This document shows positions 7,476-7,920 of a stretch of DNA of 7,920 bases, piece after piece. The stretch lies in contig RGSV01000046.1 of assembly GCA_010025655.1 (NCBI GenBank), forward strand, positions 1 through 7,920, given 5' to 3'. The stretch comes from Acidimicrobiia bacterium. GTDB taxonomy: Bacteria; Actinomycetota; Acidimicrobiia; Acidimicrobiales; Ilumatobacteraceae. Positions within the stretch are counted from its first letter, which is position 1. The number at the start of each line of letters is the position of its first letter. The translations under genes were made by a program, and so were the position numbers. A model generated the notes under the pieces. That model was not told the DNA's origin. It ran no database searches and saw nothing but the letters and a program-made list of their open reading frames with translations.

Positions 7476-7667
7476 GTGAAAGTCACAGTCAATTTCGATG
7501 TATGCGCCTCGACCGGGGCGTGCGCACAGGTGGCACCAGAAGTGTTCGTCGTGCGCAACGACGGCTACTTGCACATCTTGCACGAGCGACCCGGCCCCGA
7601 GTTGTACGACTCGGTACAGGAAGCCGCCGATCTCTGCCCAACGGGCGCCATCACGCTCGAAGACTGA
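7476..7667 (+). CDS. Small single-cluster ferredoxin, probably [3Fe-4S]
   Basis: A 63-aa soluble electron carrier. It has C10-x5-C16 near the N-terminus and C54-P in LCPTGAI near the C-terminus, the three-cysteine pattern of the ferredoxins that often serve cytochrome P450s. The position where a fourth ligand would sit (third after C10) is Thr13, so a [3Fe-4S] cluster is expected; a [4Fe-4S] cluster with a non-cysteine ligand is possible. The flanking APEVF (20-24) and EAADLCP (49-55) are typical of the family. The GTG start is fixed by GGGAGG (7466-7471) four bases before it; the longer open frame upstream is antisense to the transporter gene. It is followed 2 nt after its stop by pyrF, so the two are probably co-transcribed. 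No P450 or other obvious redox partner is visible in the window. Confidence 0.9.
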   Translation: MKVTVNFDVCASTGACAQVAPEVFVVRNDGYLHILHERPGPELYDSVQEAADLCPTGAITLED

Positions 7668-7669
7668 CG

Positions 7670-7920
7670 GTGGCATTCACCCAACGTTTACGCAACGCCT
7701 GGACGACGACGTCGTCGCTCGTGTGCGTGGGGCTCGACCCTGACCCATCACGATTTCCGGCCGCCATCGGTCGCGACGGTGGGTCGATCGAGGCGTTCTG
7801 CCGCACCATTGTTGATGCAACCGGCGATCTTGTCTGCGCCTTCAAGCCGCAGATCGCCTACTTCGCCGCCCACGGTGCAGAGGCGGCACTCGAACGCATC
7901 TGTGAACACATTCGCCGCGC
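7670..7920 (+). CDS. pyrF: Orotidine 5'-phosphate decarboxylase, N-terminal part
   Basis: The frame is open from GTG 7670 to the window edge (83 complete codons). It encodes the start of a group-2 (mycobacterial-type) OMP decarboxylase, the cytosolic enzyme that makes UMP from OMP in the last step of de novo pyrimidine synthesis. Recognisable features are CVGLDPDPSRFP (19-30, including the substrate-contacting Asp of the first beta strand), the second strand CAFKPQIAYF (56-65) with K59, and the following helix EAALERICEHIRR. GTG is the natural start: it lies 2 nt after the ferredoxin stop and places the first beta strand about 18 residues in, as in relatives. No clear Shine-Dalgarno is present, so translational coupling is likely. 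The C-terminal two thirds, including further active-site loops, are outside the window. Confidence 0.92.
   Translation, partial: MAFTQRLRNAWTTTSSLVCVGLDPDPSRFPAAIGRDGGSIEAFCRTIVDATGDLVCAFKPQIAYFAAHGAEAALERICEHIRR

Overview
The window is GC-rich chromosomal DNA with compact gene packing and strongly G/C-biased third codon positions. It also has GTG starts and several starts without a Shine-Dalgarno sequence close behind -10-like motifs. A LeuA whose metal ligands keep the spacing of the mycobacterial enzyme, an MmpL-type transporter and a group-2 PyrF all point to Actinomycetota. My best guess, by inference only, is an uncultured or Acidimicrobiia-type lineage. There is no sign of a plasmid, phage, transposon, CRISPR array, tRNA or rRNA.

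Layout, left to right. (1) 1-66: the last 21 codons of an unidentified plus-strand gene. (2) 96-170: three tandem imperfect 25-bp repeats running into the 3' end of a minus-strand DEAD-box RNA helicase (151-1326). (3) 1327-1494: a divergent control region with a perfect 13-bp-arm palindrome, a second smaller palindrome and a good -35/-10 pair. (4) 1495-3173: a 60-codon unknown small ORF that overlaps the GTG start of homospermidine synthase (hss) by 4 nt. (5) 3174-3372: a leuA leader with a leucine-rich 10-residue peptide, a strong hairpin and an intrinsic terminator, that is, a transcription attenuator. (6) 3373-5058: leuA. (7) 5063-7414, minus strand: an MMPL/RND-family membrane transporter converging on leuA with a 4-bp gap. 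(8) 7415-7475: a short divergent region with an inverted repeat beside a ribosome binding site. (9) 7476-7920: a small three-cysteine ferredoxin followed 2 nt later by the start of pyrF (OMP decarboxylase), which leaves the window.

The genes do not form one pathway. They are neighbouring housekeeping units: RNA remodelling, polyamine synthesis, leucine synthesis with its own attenuation control, membrane export, and pyrimidine synthesis with a linked electron carrier. The most informative regulatory element is the leuA leader. The least explained elements are the palindrome pair upstream of the small ORF/hss unit, the small ORF itself, the extra hydrophobic hairpin in the transporter, and the ferredoxin-pyrF coupling. 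I see no convincing wholly new system here.
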